Shown: positions 1 to 9,057, counted from the stretch's first letter. The stretch is DNA of 64,000 bases from Comamonadaceae bacterium (GCA_947450675.1 CANFWI010000002.1:62001-126000), one strand, 5' to 3'. Program-made: numbers and translations. The notes: a model not told the origin generated them from the sequence alone.

Positions 1-306
1 CAGCGCCAACAAAGCACCAAAAGCCGCTGTCACGCCAATGCTGGCGGGAATAATGACCCAGAGCGGCGCGCCGAGTTTCATGAAGAGCACGCCGGCGGTG
101 TAAGAACCCACGCCAAACAAACCGGCGTGGCCCAAGGAAACCTGGCCGGTGTAGCCGACCACAATGTCTAGGCCATACAACAAGATCGCGTAGATCATGA
201 TGGTGATGACCATGTGCACGTAATACGAGTTGGCGGTGAACAAAGGCACACCTGCCAGCAAGGCCAGACCGATCACGGCGGCAAAAAGCGTCTTCCGATT
301 CATCAT
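1..306 (-). CDS. livM: LivM-type branched-chain amino acid ABC permease (partial, 5' end only)
   Basis: Inner-membrane permease subunit of a HAAT-family ABC importer for branched-chain amino acids or related compounds. The 102 visible codons begin at an ATG that overlaps the livH stop (TGATG), so the two permeases are translationally coupled; an alternative ATG lies one codon later. Hydrophobic segments occupy roughly residues 7-23 and 30-50, followed by the family stretch GYTGQVSLGHA (residues 51-61), which is typical of LivM. The gene runs off the left edge, where the C-terminal part and probably the LivG/LivF ATPases would follow. Identification is from family resemblance. Confidence 0.93.
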   Translation of the reverse strand, partial: MMNRKTLFAAVIGLALLAGVPLFTANSYYVHMVITIMIYAILLYGLDIVVGYTGQVSLGHAGLFGVGSYTAGVLFMKLGAPLWVIIPASIGVTAAFGALLAL

Positions 307-1181
307 CAAACTTTCTTGATCGCGGATTTGCCGAAGAGTCCGGCAGGTTTGTAGGCCAGCACAAGCAACAGCAAGACCAGCCCTGGAACGTCTTTGTAGC
401 CCGTGGAGAGATAAAAGCCGGTGGTGGTTTCAGCCACACCCAAAATAATGCCACCGACAATGATGCCCATGCCGCTGGTCAGACCGCCGATGATGGCGAC
501 AGCAAATGCCTTCAGGCCCAACACCGAACCCATGGTCGCGCCGGTCAGCGTCAGCGGTGCAATCAAGGCACCGGCGAAGGCGGCGGTGGCGGAAGACAGC
601 GCATACGAAAAGGTGATCACCAAGCCTGTGTTGATGCCCATCAGTTTGGCCGCATCACGGTCATTGAAGGTGGCGACTACAGCCTTGCCGTAAATGGTTT
701 TGCGGTTGAAGAACTCGACCGCCAACATCATCAGCACGGCACCGACAACCACCAGAATTTCCATCGGCAGCACATTGGCGCCGAACAACTTGATCGGGGA
801 TTCAGGCAGCGGCGAAGGGAACTTCAGGTCATCACGGCCCCAAATGTTCTCGGCCACGTTCTTAAAGATGATGCCCAGCGCGATGGTCGACATGATCCAG
901 CCGAACTCGCTTTTGATCTTGATCGCCGGCCGCACCGCAATGCGCTCAACAACACCGCCCTGAATCAATCCAAACACAATGACCAGTGGCAGCATCATCC
1001 AGTAATTCATGCCCATGTTGACCAGCGTCAGGCCGACCATGGCGCCCAGCATGAGCGCATCACCCTGACCGAAGTTCAAGGTGTCAGAGGTCTGAAAGGT
1101 CAGCTGGTAACCGAAAGCAATGACCGCGTAGATCATGCCCAGGGCGATACCGCTGTAGACAAGTTGGAGCAGGATTTCCAT
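306..1181 (-). CDS. livH: LivH-type branched-chain amino acid ABC permease
   Basis: Second inner-membrane permease of the same importer, 291 residues, the usual LivH length. It is hydrophobic throughout, with the N-terminal family motif around LNFGQGDALMLGA (about residues 35-47) and repeated Gly/Ala-rich transmembrane helices. It ends with a basic tail (FGKSAIKKV). Its stop overlaps the livM start, and the livK gene for the binding protein lies upstream, separated by a strong hairpin terminator. The dosage of permease relative to binding protein is therefore probably set by partial termination. It forms the membrane channel with LivM. Confidence 0.95.
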   Translation of the reverse strand: MEILLQLVYSGIALGMIYAVIAFGYQLTFQTSDTLNFGQGDALMLGAMVGLTLVNMGMNYWMMLPLVIVFGLIQGGVVERIAVRPAIKIKSEFGWIMSTIALGIIFKNVAENIWGRDDLKFPSPLPESPIKLFGANVLPMEILVVVGAVLMMLAVEFFNRKTIYGKAVVATFNDRDAAKLMGINTGLVITFSYALSSATAAFAGALIAPLTLTGATMGSVLGLKAFAVAIIGGLTSGMGIIVGGIILGVAETTTGFYLSTGYKDVPGLVLLLLVLAYKPAGLFGKSAIKKV

Positions 1182-1228
1182 AAATTCAATTCCGCGAAAA
1201 ATTCAAGTCTGAGCCATCACGGCCCTAC

Positions 1229-1268
1229 AAAAAAAGCATCGCACCCGCTGAATCAGCAGGTGCGATGC
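1229..1268 (-). terminator. Intrinsic terminator/attenuator between livK and livH
   Basis: A perfect 10-bp inverted repeat (GCATCGCACC at 1236-1245, GGTGCGATGC at 1259-1268) is followed on the minus strand by seven T residues (complement of 1229-1235). It lies just after the livK stop and before livH. It would therefore reduce read-through from the abundant binding-protein transcript into the permease genes. Confidence 0.85.
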
Positions 1269-1294
1269 CCGTCACTCACAGTCAACGCTGTGAA

Positions 1295-2509
1295 TTACTT
1301 CTTAACTGCCGCGGCTTTGGATTTCACCGTGGCGTTTTTCTTCATGTCTTCAGCGTAAGCAAACACCACGCGGCCGTCCTTGACTTCACCAAACACTGGG
1401 ATGTTGGCCGTCACCGCTTCGTGGTCAGTCTTGGTGAAAGGCTTGTCATACGTCATCACCACGCCGTCGACTTTGGTGCCGAGGTTTTCCAAGGCTTCAC
1501 GCACCTTCGGGCCTTCGGTGCTGTTGGCCTGCTTGATAGCGGCAGCCAGCAGGTAGATCGAGTCATACCCTTGAGCCGCAGAAACCGGTGAGTCGATGCG
1601 GTTGTTTTTTGGTTTGAAGGTCTTCAGGTAAGCGTCGATGAAGGCTTTGCGCTTTGGCGTGTCAGCTTGCTGAATAAAAGTTTGCGGCATGCGCGCACCT
1701 TCGCCACCAGGGCCGGCGTTGTCGATGTAATTGGCCATGGACAAAGTCCAGCTGCCGATCATCGGTACTTTCCAGCCCAGCTTGGTCATGCCGTTGGCAA
1801 TTTGGGCCAGCTCAGGGCCAATGCCGTAAGTCAGCACCACTTCAGCGCCGGCTTCCTTGGCCTTCAGCAACTGAGCCGTCATGTCGACGTCTTTGATGTT
1901 GAACTTTTCACTGGCCACTGGCTTGATGCCCTTAGCAGACAGTGCTTTTTCCAGATCTTCACGACCGAGCTGACCGTAGTTGGTCGAGTCAGCCAGAATC
2001 GCGACCTTTTTAAAGCCACGCTTCATGGCCTCTTCCACGATCATGGGTGCCTGAATGCTGTCATGCGCGGCGTTGCGGAAAATGTAGTTTTCAGGCTGGT
2101 CTTTGAACTGCTGCGTGACGATCGAGCCGGTGGCCACGTTGTTCATCACCGGAATCTTGGCTTCTTGGAAAAAGCGGTGGGAAGCAAGCGACACACCGGT
2201 GTTGATGTAACCCACAACAGCCGTGACTTTTTCCTTGTTGATCAGCTCTTGGGCGATTTGCACGCCGCGCTCGTTTTTAGCCTCGTCGTCGCGCTCAACC
2301 AATTGCAGTTTGCGCCCCAACACGCCGCCGGCTTTGTTGATTTCGTCAGTCGCCAGACGAACACCGTCGCGCATGCTCACACCCATGGATGAGGAGCCGC
2401 CGGTGAAGGGACCATCGACGCCGATTTTGATAGGGTCGGCGGCAGCAGCCAAGCCCGAAAAGCTCAGAACGACTGAGGCGATGGCTAATTTCACAAAATA
2501 TGTTTTCAT
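1295..2509 (-). CDS. livK: Branched-chain amino acid ABC transporter substrate-binding protein
   Basis: Periplasmic Leu/Ile/Val-binding-type protein (Peripla_BP_6 family), 404 residues. The ATG at 2509 is chosen because GGAGAC lies 3-8 bases upstream and translation from it gives a clean Sec signal peptide, cleaved after about residue 24 (Ala-Ala-Ala before DPIKIG). An upstream in-frame start would add 19 residues without a ribosome site. The mature protein opens with the family pattern IKIGVDGPFTGGSSSMG and keeps the two-lobe binding-protein length. The C-terminus is Lys/Ala-rich. It delivers ligand to LivHM; the ligand could also be an aromatic or other carboxylate, as in many Burkholderiales paralogues. 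Confidence 0.93.
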   Translation of the reverse strand: MKTYFVKLAIASVVLSFSGLAAAADPIKIGVDGPFTGGSSSMGVSMRDGVRLATDEINKAGGVLGRKLQLVERDDEAKNERGVQIAQELINKEKVTAVVGYINTGVSLASHRFFQEAKIPVMNNVATGSIVTQQFKDQPENYIFRNAAHDSIQAPMIVEEAMKRGFKKVAILADSTNYGQLGREDLEKALSAKGIKPVASEKFNIKDVDMTAQLLKAKEAGAEVVLTYGIGPELAQIANGMTKLGWKVPMIGSWTLSMANYIDNAGPGGEGARMPQTFIQQADTPKRKAFIDAYLKTFKPKNNRIDSPVSAAQGYDSIYLLAAAIKQANSTEGPKVREALENLGTKVDGVVMTYDKPFTKTDHEAVTANIPVFGEVKDGRVVFAYAEDMKKNATVKSKAAAVKK

Positions 2510-2644
2510 GGTGTCTCCAAGTTGTGTTGTGGTCTTTAAATAAAAACGTGTGAATGATAAAACCATTCCAGCATATTTTTATATTCAAGGAGTTTCACAC
2601 AAATGACACCTAATTGACGCGAGAAATCAACAAATATCAAGATC

Positions 2645-2674
2645 AAAGAAACGAGGGTAAACCCTCGTTTCTTT
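2645..2674 (-). terminator. Hairpin terminator downstream of the MFS gene
   Basis: A 14-bp perfect inverted repeat (AAAGAAACGAGGGT at 2645-2658, ACCCTCGTTTCTTT at 2661-2674) with a 2-nt loop. It sits between the 3' end of the minus-strand MFS gene and the livK promoter region, so it would end the phaM-FIST-MFS transcript. The stem itself supplies the U-rich side on both strands, so it may work in both directions. The rest of the 2510-2684 gap must hold the livK promoter; no confident boxes were assigned. Confidence 0.7.
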
Positions 2675-2684
2675 TTGGATCGCC

Positions 2685-4049
2685 TCAACGAAACCTAAAT
2701 CCGCCGCTCAACAACACCTTGAAACGCTGCCAATACTCCGGCGCAACGAGAAAAATATAAGCGGTCATCAGCGCGTTGGCCAAACCGACGGCCAGAAACA
2801 CCGCAGGAATGCCGAGTCCGGCTTTGAGCAAAGCCCCCGCCAGCAAGGCGCTGACAATCATGAACAAGGCATTCAAAATATTGTTGGCCGCGATGATGCG
2901 AGCGCGGTGCGTGACCTCGCTGCGCAACTGAATCAGCGCGTACATAGGCACGCTGTAGAGGCCAGCCGACAGGCTCAACAACCCGAGGTCGGCCATGACG
3001 CGCCAATGCGCCGGCATCTGCATGAACTCGGCCACACCCATCAGCGCTGCGGGCGGCAAGTTGCGCGATGCAAAGTACAGGTCTAGCGTAAAGACTGTCA
3101 TGCCAATCGCGCCCAGCGGCACCAAACCAATCTCAACTTGCCGCTTGCCCAGCACTTCGCACAGCAGCGAACCGATCGCGATGCCAATCGAAAAAACCAC
3201 CAGCAACAAAGACGCCACCTGCTCGTTGCCGTGCAGGACTTCTTTGGCAAAGCTTGGGAACTGGCTCAAGAAGACCGCGCCAAAAAACCACATCCAACTG
3301 ATGCCGAGCAAGGCCCGAAAAACCATTGGCTGCCCGTGCGCCCGCTTCAGGTTGTGCCAGGTTTCTGACAGCGGGTTCCAGTTGATGCGCAGCTCCGGGT
3401 CGGTGGCCGGTGCGGCAGGAATGAACTGCGCCACAACGCGGCCGGCCACGGCCAATGTGACGCAAGCCATCGCCACATACAACGGGCCCGTGCCCGGCAG
3501 TGCCACCAGCAAACCACCGGCCACATTGCCCAGCAAAATCGCCACGAAGGTGCCCATCTCGACCATGCCGGTACCGCCCATCAACTCAGACTCGCGCAGG
3601 ACTTGCGGCATGTAGGCGAACTTGACCGGCCCGAACAAGGTCGAGTGCAAGCCCATCATGAAGGTGCAGCCCAACAACAGCGGCACTTGCCACGCACTCC
3701 AAGCGCTGTCTGTGGCCAAAAATCCAGCCGCAGCCAGCAGCATGATGAGCACTTCCACGCTCTTAACGAAGCGAATGATGCGGGTCTTGTCGTACTTGTC
3801 GGCGAACTGGCCGCTGGTGGCCGAGAAAAGCAAGAACGGCAAGATGAACACTGCACCGATCACCAGCCCCGCCATCGCCGGCGGCAACCACGCCACGCTG
3901 AGCTGGTAGGTCACCAGCATGGTGAAGGCAAACTTGAACAGGTTGTCGTTCATGGCCCCTGAAAATTGCGTCCAGAAAAATGGCGCAAAACGCCGCTGGC
4001 GTAGCAATTCAAACTGGCTGTGACCTGACTCTGGCGGCGTCAAAATCAA
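2685..4049 (-). CDS. MFS transporter, LplT-like (lysophospholipid transporter family)
   Basis: Major facilitator protein of 454 residues with about 12 hydrophobic segments. The N-terminal motif FAPFFWTQFSGAMNDNLFKFA (residues 22-42) is the signature of the LplT branch, which flips lysophospholipids across the inner membrane; in other bacteria it is often fused to or beside the Aas acyltransferase. No acyltransferase or acyl-ACP synthetase domain follows here, so the protein is a stand-alone transporter. Its ATG overlaps the stop of the FIST gene by four bases (ATGA), indicating translational coupling, and a hairpin terminator follows. Substrate is inferred only. Confidence 0.8.
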   Translation of the reverse strand: MILTPPESGHSQFELLRQRRFAPFFWTQFSGAMNDNLFKFAFTMLVTYQLSVAWLPPAMAGLVIGAVFILPFLLFSATSGQFADKYDKTRIIRFVKSVEVLIMLLAAAGFLATDSAWSAWQVPLLLGCTFMMGLHSTLFGPVKFAYMPQVLRESELMGGTGMVEMGTFVAILLGNVAGGLLVALPGTGPLYVAMACVTLAVAGRVVAQFIPAAPATDPELRINWNPLSETWHNLKRAHGQPMVFRALLGISWMWFFGAVFLSQFPSFAKEVLHGNEQVASLLLVVFSIGIAIGSLLCEVLGKRQVEIGLVPLGAIGMTVFTLDLYFASRNLPPAALMGVAEFMQMPAHWRVMADLGLLSLSAGLYSVPMYALIQLRSEVTHRARIIAANNILNALFMIVSALLAGALLKAGLGIPAVFLAVGLANALMTAYIFLVAPEYWQRFKVLLSGGFRFR

Positions 4050-5341
4050 CGGCTCGCCGTGAAAACGGTCAACACGCCGGTGTAACCGTAAACATGGTTG
4101 CGAGCGATCTCACCGTTCGCAAAAAAGCCCACCAAAGGCACATCCCCCAAGGCACGCCGGATGATTTGCAGCTCAGCGCTGGGGCCACCGAAATGCGGTC
4201 CGCCGCGGCCGGTGCAGCTCACGTAAATTGCCCCGGCGATGCCGCGCGCCACATGCGGCGCTGACTCGGCCTCACCAGCGCCCAGTGCTTGCGCTACTTC
4301 TGCCGTGACCTCTTGTGGTTCGAGTTCTTCGCGGATTTCAGCGCAAACGCGCATCAAATCAGCCCGCGCGGCTGCCGCATGGCGCTCGCAAAAAGCCAGC
4401 GTCATGCCGACTTCAGGCAGGTCGGCGATGGCGATGCCTTTGCGCGACGGGTCGAGCCCGATCAAATGCCGGACCAGCACATCTGCACCGAACTGACCGG
4501 CGCGCCTGATGGTGCCATCAGCCAGGCTGTGTTCTGCGCGGCTCAGGCCGACCAAGGTGCGCCGTACTTTGTCGATGGCTTCTGTCGGGTCGTCCAAGGA
4601 GATGTCAAGGTCGCCCAACATCACCTCGAGCGCTGGTTGGTTGTCGAGCCCGGTGATGACGTTGCCTTCGCAAGCCGTGATTTGGTAACTCTTGGAGACC
4701 GGCTGACAGCCCTGCGTGACGCGCGACATCAGCCCCAAACGCTCAGAGCCCGCATCTTGTGGGCGGGCAAACGCCACGCCGCTGAGCCCACCGCTGAAAA
4801 CACCGCTGGCGGCACCCTGGCCCTTGAGGTTGCCATTGCCGCTGAAGGCGAACTGCACGCTCTTCGTGCGACTGGACGCTAAGCCGCCGAAGACGTAACC
4901 GCTGTCGGTGCGGGCGGCCATTTCTTCAATCAATTCGGCCACATCGGGCGTGCTGGCGTCGGCGTGCACCAAGGCGGTGTGCGCCTTGAAACGACTCACC
5001 GGTGGCAAGGGTGATACGCCCGAAAAAACGCGGTATTGGTCGGACGGTAAGTCGCACAGCATCACGCTCAAAGCCGGTTCGTCAAAGTACTCGACGTTGT
5101 TGGCGGCGATACCCACGCCGACCGTGCCGCTCCAGTCAGTGACCTCCGGCAATTCGGCGCTCAAATGGTCAAGGATGTCTTGTGCATGCGGCGCGTAATG
5201 GTCTGTGATGTACAGCAGCGCCAACGTGGGTGCGCTGGCGTAGTTGGGCAAGGCCATGTGGGCGCGCAATTGCGCCAGCACCAGCCCTGCGGCCATGGGC
5301 CACTGCGGATGGGTGGCGTGGCCGTAGGGGAATAGTTTCAT
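4046..5341 (-). CDS. FIST domain-containing sensory protein
   Basis: A 431-residue protein with the FIST_N (about residues 30-230) and FIST_C (about 235-390) domains, which are predicted small-ligand (amino acid) sensing domains of signal proteins. No kinase, cyclase or methyl-accepting domain is attached, so it is a stand-alone FIST protein. No signal peptide or transmembrane helix is evident, so it is probably cytoplasmic. Start and stop each overlap the neighbouring genes by four bases (phaM upstream, MFS downstream), making a tightly coupled three-gene operon. The function is unknown; the context suggests a link to membrane lipid or storage polymer physiology. Confidence 0.85.
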   Translation of the reverse strand: MKLFPYGHATHPQWPMAAGLVLAQLRAHMALPNYASAPTLALLYITDHYAPHAQDILDHLSAELPEVTDWSGTVGVGIAANNVEYFDEPALSVMLCDLPSDQYRVFSGVSPLPPVSRFKAHTALVHADASTPDVAELIEEMAARTDSGYVFGGLASSRTKSVQFAFSGNGNLKGQGAASGVFSGGLSGVAFARPQDAGSERLGLMSRVTQGCQPVSKSYQITACEGNVITGLDNQPALEVMLGDLDISLDDPTEAIDKVRRTLVGLSRAEHSLADGTIRRAGQFGADVLVRHLIGLDPSRKGIAIADLPEVGMTLAFCERHAAAARADLMRVCAEIREELEPQEVTAEVAQALGAGEAESAPHVARGIAGAIYVSCTGRGGPHFGGPSAELQIIRRALGDVPLVGFFANGEIARNHVYGYTGVLTVFTASR

Positions 5342-6222
5342 CGGGCTCGGGGGGGGCTTTTACGAGCGGCGGAAACAGGCGCGCGGGCTGGGGCTTTGGC
5401 GGTCGTCTTGGAGGTCGACTTAGCCTTCGGCTTGACTGCTGGCTTTGCGCGCGCTTTGGCAGCAGGCTTCACGGCGGTCTTGCGCTTGGGCTGGGCTTTG
5501 GGTTTTAGTTGACTGGCGGCGAAATCACGCGCCTCGTTGGCCACTTTTGCAAACGAGTGGCCGGCCGATTCGGCGAAGTCTGTGGCGGTTTTTATGGCCT
5601 CTTCAGCCATGGCTTTGGCCGCATCCTTCGGGTGGCGGTCTGCCACCTCTTTGAGGGCCGAGGCGGCGATGCTCTGAAACTGATGCGTCAGCGCACCCCA
5701 CCATTGCATCGGGTCGACGCCACCCGGCGCAGCCGGCTTGCTACCGTCTTTGGTATCGGCGCTTGGGGCCTCGTCCGCAGCCTCGGCATCAGCCGGTATC
5801 GGCTCGCACTGTTGGTAACTCGTCTCTGGCACTTCAAGGCCCGCAAAATGGTGGCCTTTGGCTGGCGGGTTGGCAGCACTCTCCGGCATCGTGACGCTGA
5901 AGGCTTTGGCCATTTCAGTCATGTTCACATTCATGCCGTGCAGCGTGGCCAGGGTCATTTTTTGCACCTCCAGCGCTTGAATCGTGGCCTTCAGGGCGGT
6001 GGCATTTTGGTCTAGCCAGAACTGCACCGCTTTGAGCTCCGTGATGCGTTTCTCTAACTCTTCGACACTCATGGTCGGCGCGACCCAGTGGCCGAACGAT
6101 GGCATCTTCGGCTGGCTTGAGGCTGCACCCGCTGTCGCTTGTCGCGTCAGGTTTTGCAAAAAATCAAAGCCAGGCACCAGCTTGCCGAAGTCGGTGAAGG
6201 TGCTTTTGTCAAAGTCGCTCAT
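5338..6222 (-). CDS. phaM: PhaM-type polyhydroxyalkanoate granule regulator
   Basis: A 294-residue homologue of PhaM, which in Ralstonia/Cupriavidus activates PHB synthase PhaC, binds phasins and tethers granules to the nucleoid. The conserved PhaM box lies at about residues 47-105 (pattern APTMSVEELEKRITELKAV and the downstream Met-rich helix). The C-terminal 70 residues are rich in Lys, Ala, Pro and Arg (histone H1-like KPAAKA-type repeats), as expected for DNA binding. The ATG at 6222 follows AGGAGA with good spacing; an upstream in-frame start would overlap the next gene and lacks PhaM similarity. It heads the coupled phaM-FIST-MFS operon. Confidence 0.88.
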   Translation of the reverse strand: MSDFDKSTFTDFGKLVPGFDFLQNLTRQATAGAASSQPKMPSFGHWVAPTMSVEELEKRITELKAVQFWLDQNATALKATIQALEVQKMTLATLHGMNVNMTEMAKAFSVTMPESAANPPAKGHHFAGLEVPETSYQQCEPIPADAEAADEAPSADTKDGSKPAAPGGVDPMQWWGALTHQFQSIAASALKEVADRHPKDAAKAMAEEAIKTATDFAESAGHSFAKVANEARDFAASQLKPKAQPKRKTAVKPAAKARAKPAVKPKAKSTSKTTAKAPARAPVSAARKSPPRAR

Positions 6223-6304
6223 AGGGTCTCCTGAAGATAGATACCAAAGCCAGTCATCAGCGGACCATTCCGCCATTGCCATTGTGCAATGCCCAAGCTG
6301 CCCG

Positions 6305-7381
6305 TCAACTGACGGTCTCCGCCCCTTCCGCCGATTTGTCAAATTTCTCCGCCCTGATGCGCAGCGGTTTGGCGACGATGGAGGTGGCTATTTTTTGGTC
6401 AATCGCGCCAAACACTTGGCGCCCGTCTTTGTCTTTCATCTCGATGCGAATGGTGTCGCCAAACTTCATGTAATCCGTCTTCGGTTGGCCATCTTGAATG
6501 GTTTCAATCGCGCGCTTTTCTGCGATGCAGCTGTAGCCCTTTGGCCAATCGGTCTTGCCCTTGTGGGCCACACCCGGATTGCTGACCGTGCCCGAGCCAA
6601 TGATGGAGCCCGCGCGCACGTTGCGCGTTTTGCACAGGTGCGCAATCAGTTGGCCAAAGTGAAACGTCATGTCCGGGCCGGCGTCGCACATGCCGACCTT
6701 GCGGCCGTTCCAGGTGCTTTGCAGCATCAGGTGCAAACGGCCTTTTTGCCAAGCCGCACCCAACTCGTCTGGCGTCACCGCCACCGGGCTGAAGGCGGTG
6801 GCGGGTTTGCCCTGCACAAAGCCGAAACCCTTGGCCACTTCGTCTGGAATCACGTTGCGCAAAGACACGTCGTTGGCCAGCATCACCAGCCGGATGCCGT
6901 CCAGCGCCTGCTCGGGCGTGCAACCCATGGCGAGGTCGGCGGTGACCACGGCAAGCTCGGCTTCAAAGTCAATGCCCAAGTCTTCGCTAGGCAAACGCAC
7001 CTCGTCGCAGGGCCCCAGAAAATCGTCGCTGCCGCCTTGGTACATCAACGGATCGGTGTAAAACGTGGCGGGCACCTCGGCACCCCGGGCGCGACGCACC
7101 AGCTCGACGTGGTTGATGAAAGCCGAGCCATCGACCCACTGGTAGGCGCGCGGCAAGGGGGCCATGCAACGGGCAGCCTCAAACGGGAACGGGTGGCGGG
7201 CTCGGCCTTGATTCAGAGCGTCCGACAGGTCTTGCAACTGCGGCGACAAAAAGTTCCAATCGTCCAGCACCTGTTGCAACGTATTGGCAATGCCGGTTGC
7301 ATAGTGCGCGCTCGCGAGGTCCCGCGAGACCACCAGCAATTGGCCGTCACGTGAGCCGTCTTTGTAAGTGGCGAGTTTCAT
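6305..7381 (-). CDS. Fumarylacetoacetate hydrolase family protein
   Basis: A 358-residue FAH-superfamily enzyme (hydrolase, hydratase or decarboxylase acting on beta-diketo or 2-oxo acids with a divalent metal). Visible family features are an N-terminal domain of about 110 residues and the metal-site acidic cluster IDFEAELAVV (about residues 158-167). The FAH core follows: NDVSLRNVIP, QGKPATAFSP and GSGTVSNPG. The length fits two-domain FAH proteins of aromatic degradation rather than the short UGL type. It lies 82 bp upstream of phaM on the same strand, so it may share a transcript. The substrate cannot be read from the sequence. Confidence 0.88.
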   Translation of the reverse strand: MKLATYKDGSRDGQLLVVSRDLASAHYATGIANTLQQVLDDWNFLSPQLQDLSDALNQGRARHPFPFEAARCMAPLPRAYQWVDGSAFINHVELVRRARGAEVPATFYTDPLMYQGGSDDFLGPCDEVRLPSEDLGIDFEAELAVVTADLAMGCTPEQALDGIRLVMLANDVSLRNVIPDEVAKGFGFVQGKPATAFSPVAVTPDELGAAWQKGRLHLMLQSTWNGRKVGMCDAGPDMTFHFGQLIAHLCKTRNVRAGSIIGSGTVSNPGVAHKGKTDWPKGYSCIAEKRAIETIQDGQPKTDYMKFGDTIRIEMKDKDGRQVFGAIDQKIATSIVAKPLRIRAEKFDKSAEGAETVS

Positions 7382-7572
7382 CGGTTGTCTTTCAAGTCTG
7401 CTTGTCTACGGGGCCTGCCAAGCCGGCATCGTACCCGAGCCGGCTGGCAGTTGGCTGGTACTGAACGGCTTCTTCGCACGCGCACGCAAGACCGGCGTTA
7501 CGATCAATGGTCTTGATGTCGCCCGCATCCTTTGCCACATTTCAGCCCCATCCCTTTCGCGCCCCTTGACAC
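7382..7572. promoter_or_regulatory. Divergent intergenic region
   Basis: 191 bases between the minus-strand FAH gene and the plus-strand DUF3108 gene. It must hold both promoters. I see no convincing consensus boxes or long inverted repeat. Confidence 0.4.
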
Positions 7573-8685
7573 ATGACTGCCCGTTCCGGTCCTACGCCTG
7601 CTAACCCGCCAACCGTGCGCTCTGCACCGCGCCGCTGGTTGTGGCTGCTGGCGCTGCTGGTCGTGCTGGTTCACTGGTTGCTGCTGGACGCCATTCCGCG
7701 TGACATGCATGTGGGGCCAGCGGTGCAGCCCTTGAATCCCAAAACACTGGTTTTCAACACACGGCGAATTGAAGCGCCGCCAGTTCAAGTGGCCCAGATT
7801 GTTCCAGCCGCGGTGCCTCAACCCCAACCCGTTCTGATTCAAAAACCGACAACCCGGCCCCCCAAGGCGGCTGCAGCCGAGTCCTTGATGCCAGCGGTGG
7901 ACGTCGCAGACGCACCGACGGAGACGCCAGAGACGCCCGCGGTCGCCCCCGCAGAGGCCGTGCAGCCGTTAGCCGCAGAGCCCTTGGAACCCTCAAATCC
8001 TGTCGCCAGCGAGCAGCCGCCCCCGCTAGCCCAAGCCCAAGCCAACCTCAACATTCCGGGCTCTGTGCGGCTCAAATACCAGCTGACCGGCCTGTCTCGT
8101 GGCCTCACCTATCACGCATCCGGCGTGATGAACTGGCTACAAGACGGCAGCCGCTATGAGGCCAACATGGTGGTGAGTGCTTTTCTGATCGGCTCTCGGT
8201 CCTTGAACAGCGTCGGCGACATCACCGTCGATGGCTTGGCGCCCAAGCGTTTTGCCGACAAAGGCCGCAGCGAGCAAGCCGCCCACTTCCAGCCCGACAA
8301 AGGGACTATCACCTTCAGCGCCAACACCCCAGATGCGCCTTGGAAACGCGGCGCCCAAGACCGGCTGAGTGTGTTTTTTCAGCTGGCGAGTTTGCTCGCC
8401 GGCCAACCAGAGGGGTTTCCTCTGGGGACCAAGATTCCGATGTACACCGCAGGGCAGCGCGACGCCGACACGTGGACCTTCAGCGTCGCGGGCCGCGAAG
8501 ACCTGAATTTGCCCTATGGCATGGTGCAGGCCATCAAACTCACGCGCGATCCAAGGCAGGAGTTCGACCAACGCGTCGAAGCCTGGTTTGCGCCTGCACT
8601 GGATTATTGGCCGGTACGCATCAAAATCACTCAAAACAGCGGTGATTACATTGACCAACAATTGTCCAGCAGTGGCCCGCCTTGA
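7573..8685 (+). CDS. DUF3108 domain-containing envelope protein
   Basis: A 370-residue protein with one N-terminal transmembrane anchor (about residues 22-40, WLWLLALLVVLVHWLLL) followed by a Pro/Ala-rich, TonB-like linker (about residues 55-155). The C-terminal DUF3108 domain (about 160-370) contains LKYQLTGLSRGLTYHASG. It is probably anchored in the inner membrane with the C-terminal domain in the periplasm. The family is common in Burkholderiales but its function is not established. A short gap separates it from the DUF3567 gene downstream, so the two are probably co-transcribed. Confidence 0.82.
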   Translation: MTARSGPTPANPPTVRSAPRRWLWLLALLVVLVHWLLLDAIPRDMHVGPAVQPLNPKTLVFNTRRIEAPPVQVAQIVPAAVPQPQPVLIQKPTTRPPKAAAAESLMPAVDVADAPTETPETPAVAPAEAVQPLAAEPLEPSNPVASEQPPPLAQAQANLNIPGSVRLKYQLTGLSRGLTYHASGVMNWLQDGSRYEANMVVSAFLIGSRSLNSVGDITVDGLAPKRFADKGRSEQAAHFQPDKGTITFSANTPDAPWKRGAQDRLSVFFQLASLLAGQPEGFPLGTKIPMYTAGQRDADTWTFSVAGREDLNLPYGMVQAIKLTRDPRQEFDQRVEAWFAPALDYWPVRIKITQNSGDYIDQQLSSSGPP

Positions 8686-8729
8686 ACTTGCCGCCATCGT
8701 CGCCATCTGCGTTGAAAGGATGTTTCCCC

Positions 8730-9023
8730 ATGCAAATGCTTTATGACTCAGACTCTTTTGCAGTCGTCCAGATCCACGCCAATGCCGACGACACAACGAT
8801 CGGCGTGGTGAATGACTTGCCGGCACCGCCGCAGCTGGCTCGTCACGGATTTGAAATCGTCGACAAACGCTCCGGCAAAGAGGTTTACTTGGACGGCTCT
8901 TGGGCTGAATTGTTTCAGTTGCGCCTGAACGTCTGGCAGCAAAAAACCCCGACACAAGAAGAAGTCGAAGACATGCTGGAAGGCTACGCAGAGTTGGCAC
9001 ACACGACTGTGTCGGTGCACTGA
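8730..9023 (+). CDS. DUF3567 family small protein
   Basis: A 97-residue acidic soluble protein of the Burkholderiales-specific DUF3567 (BTH_I0359-like) family, beginning MQMLYDSDSF. The ATG at 8730 is chosen over the upstream in-frame codon at 8682 because it follows an AAAGGA ribosome site and matches the family start. A central region (VDKRSGKEVYLDGSWAELF) is followed by a Glu-rich helix. It has no known function. It converges with the AbrB-type gene, leaving a 34-base gap. Confidence 0.85.
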   Translation: MQMLYDSDSFAVVQIHANADDTTIGVVNDLPAPPQLARHGFEIVDKRSGKEVYLDGSWAELFQLRLNVWQQKTPTQEEVEDMLEGYAELAHTTVSVH

Positions 9024-9057
9024 CGAAGTGGTTCAACGGACGGGCAATGCGGCTGGA

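Noticed and set aside
5984..7354. Plus-strand 456-codon frame
   Set aside because: Lies antisense to the phaM 5' region and the FAH gene, both with clear family motifs; no similarity seen in the translated frame.
8137..9036. Minus-strand 299-codon frame
   Set aside because: Antisense to the DUF3108 and DUF3567 genes; spans the gap between them without any family motif.
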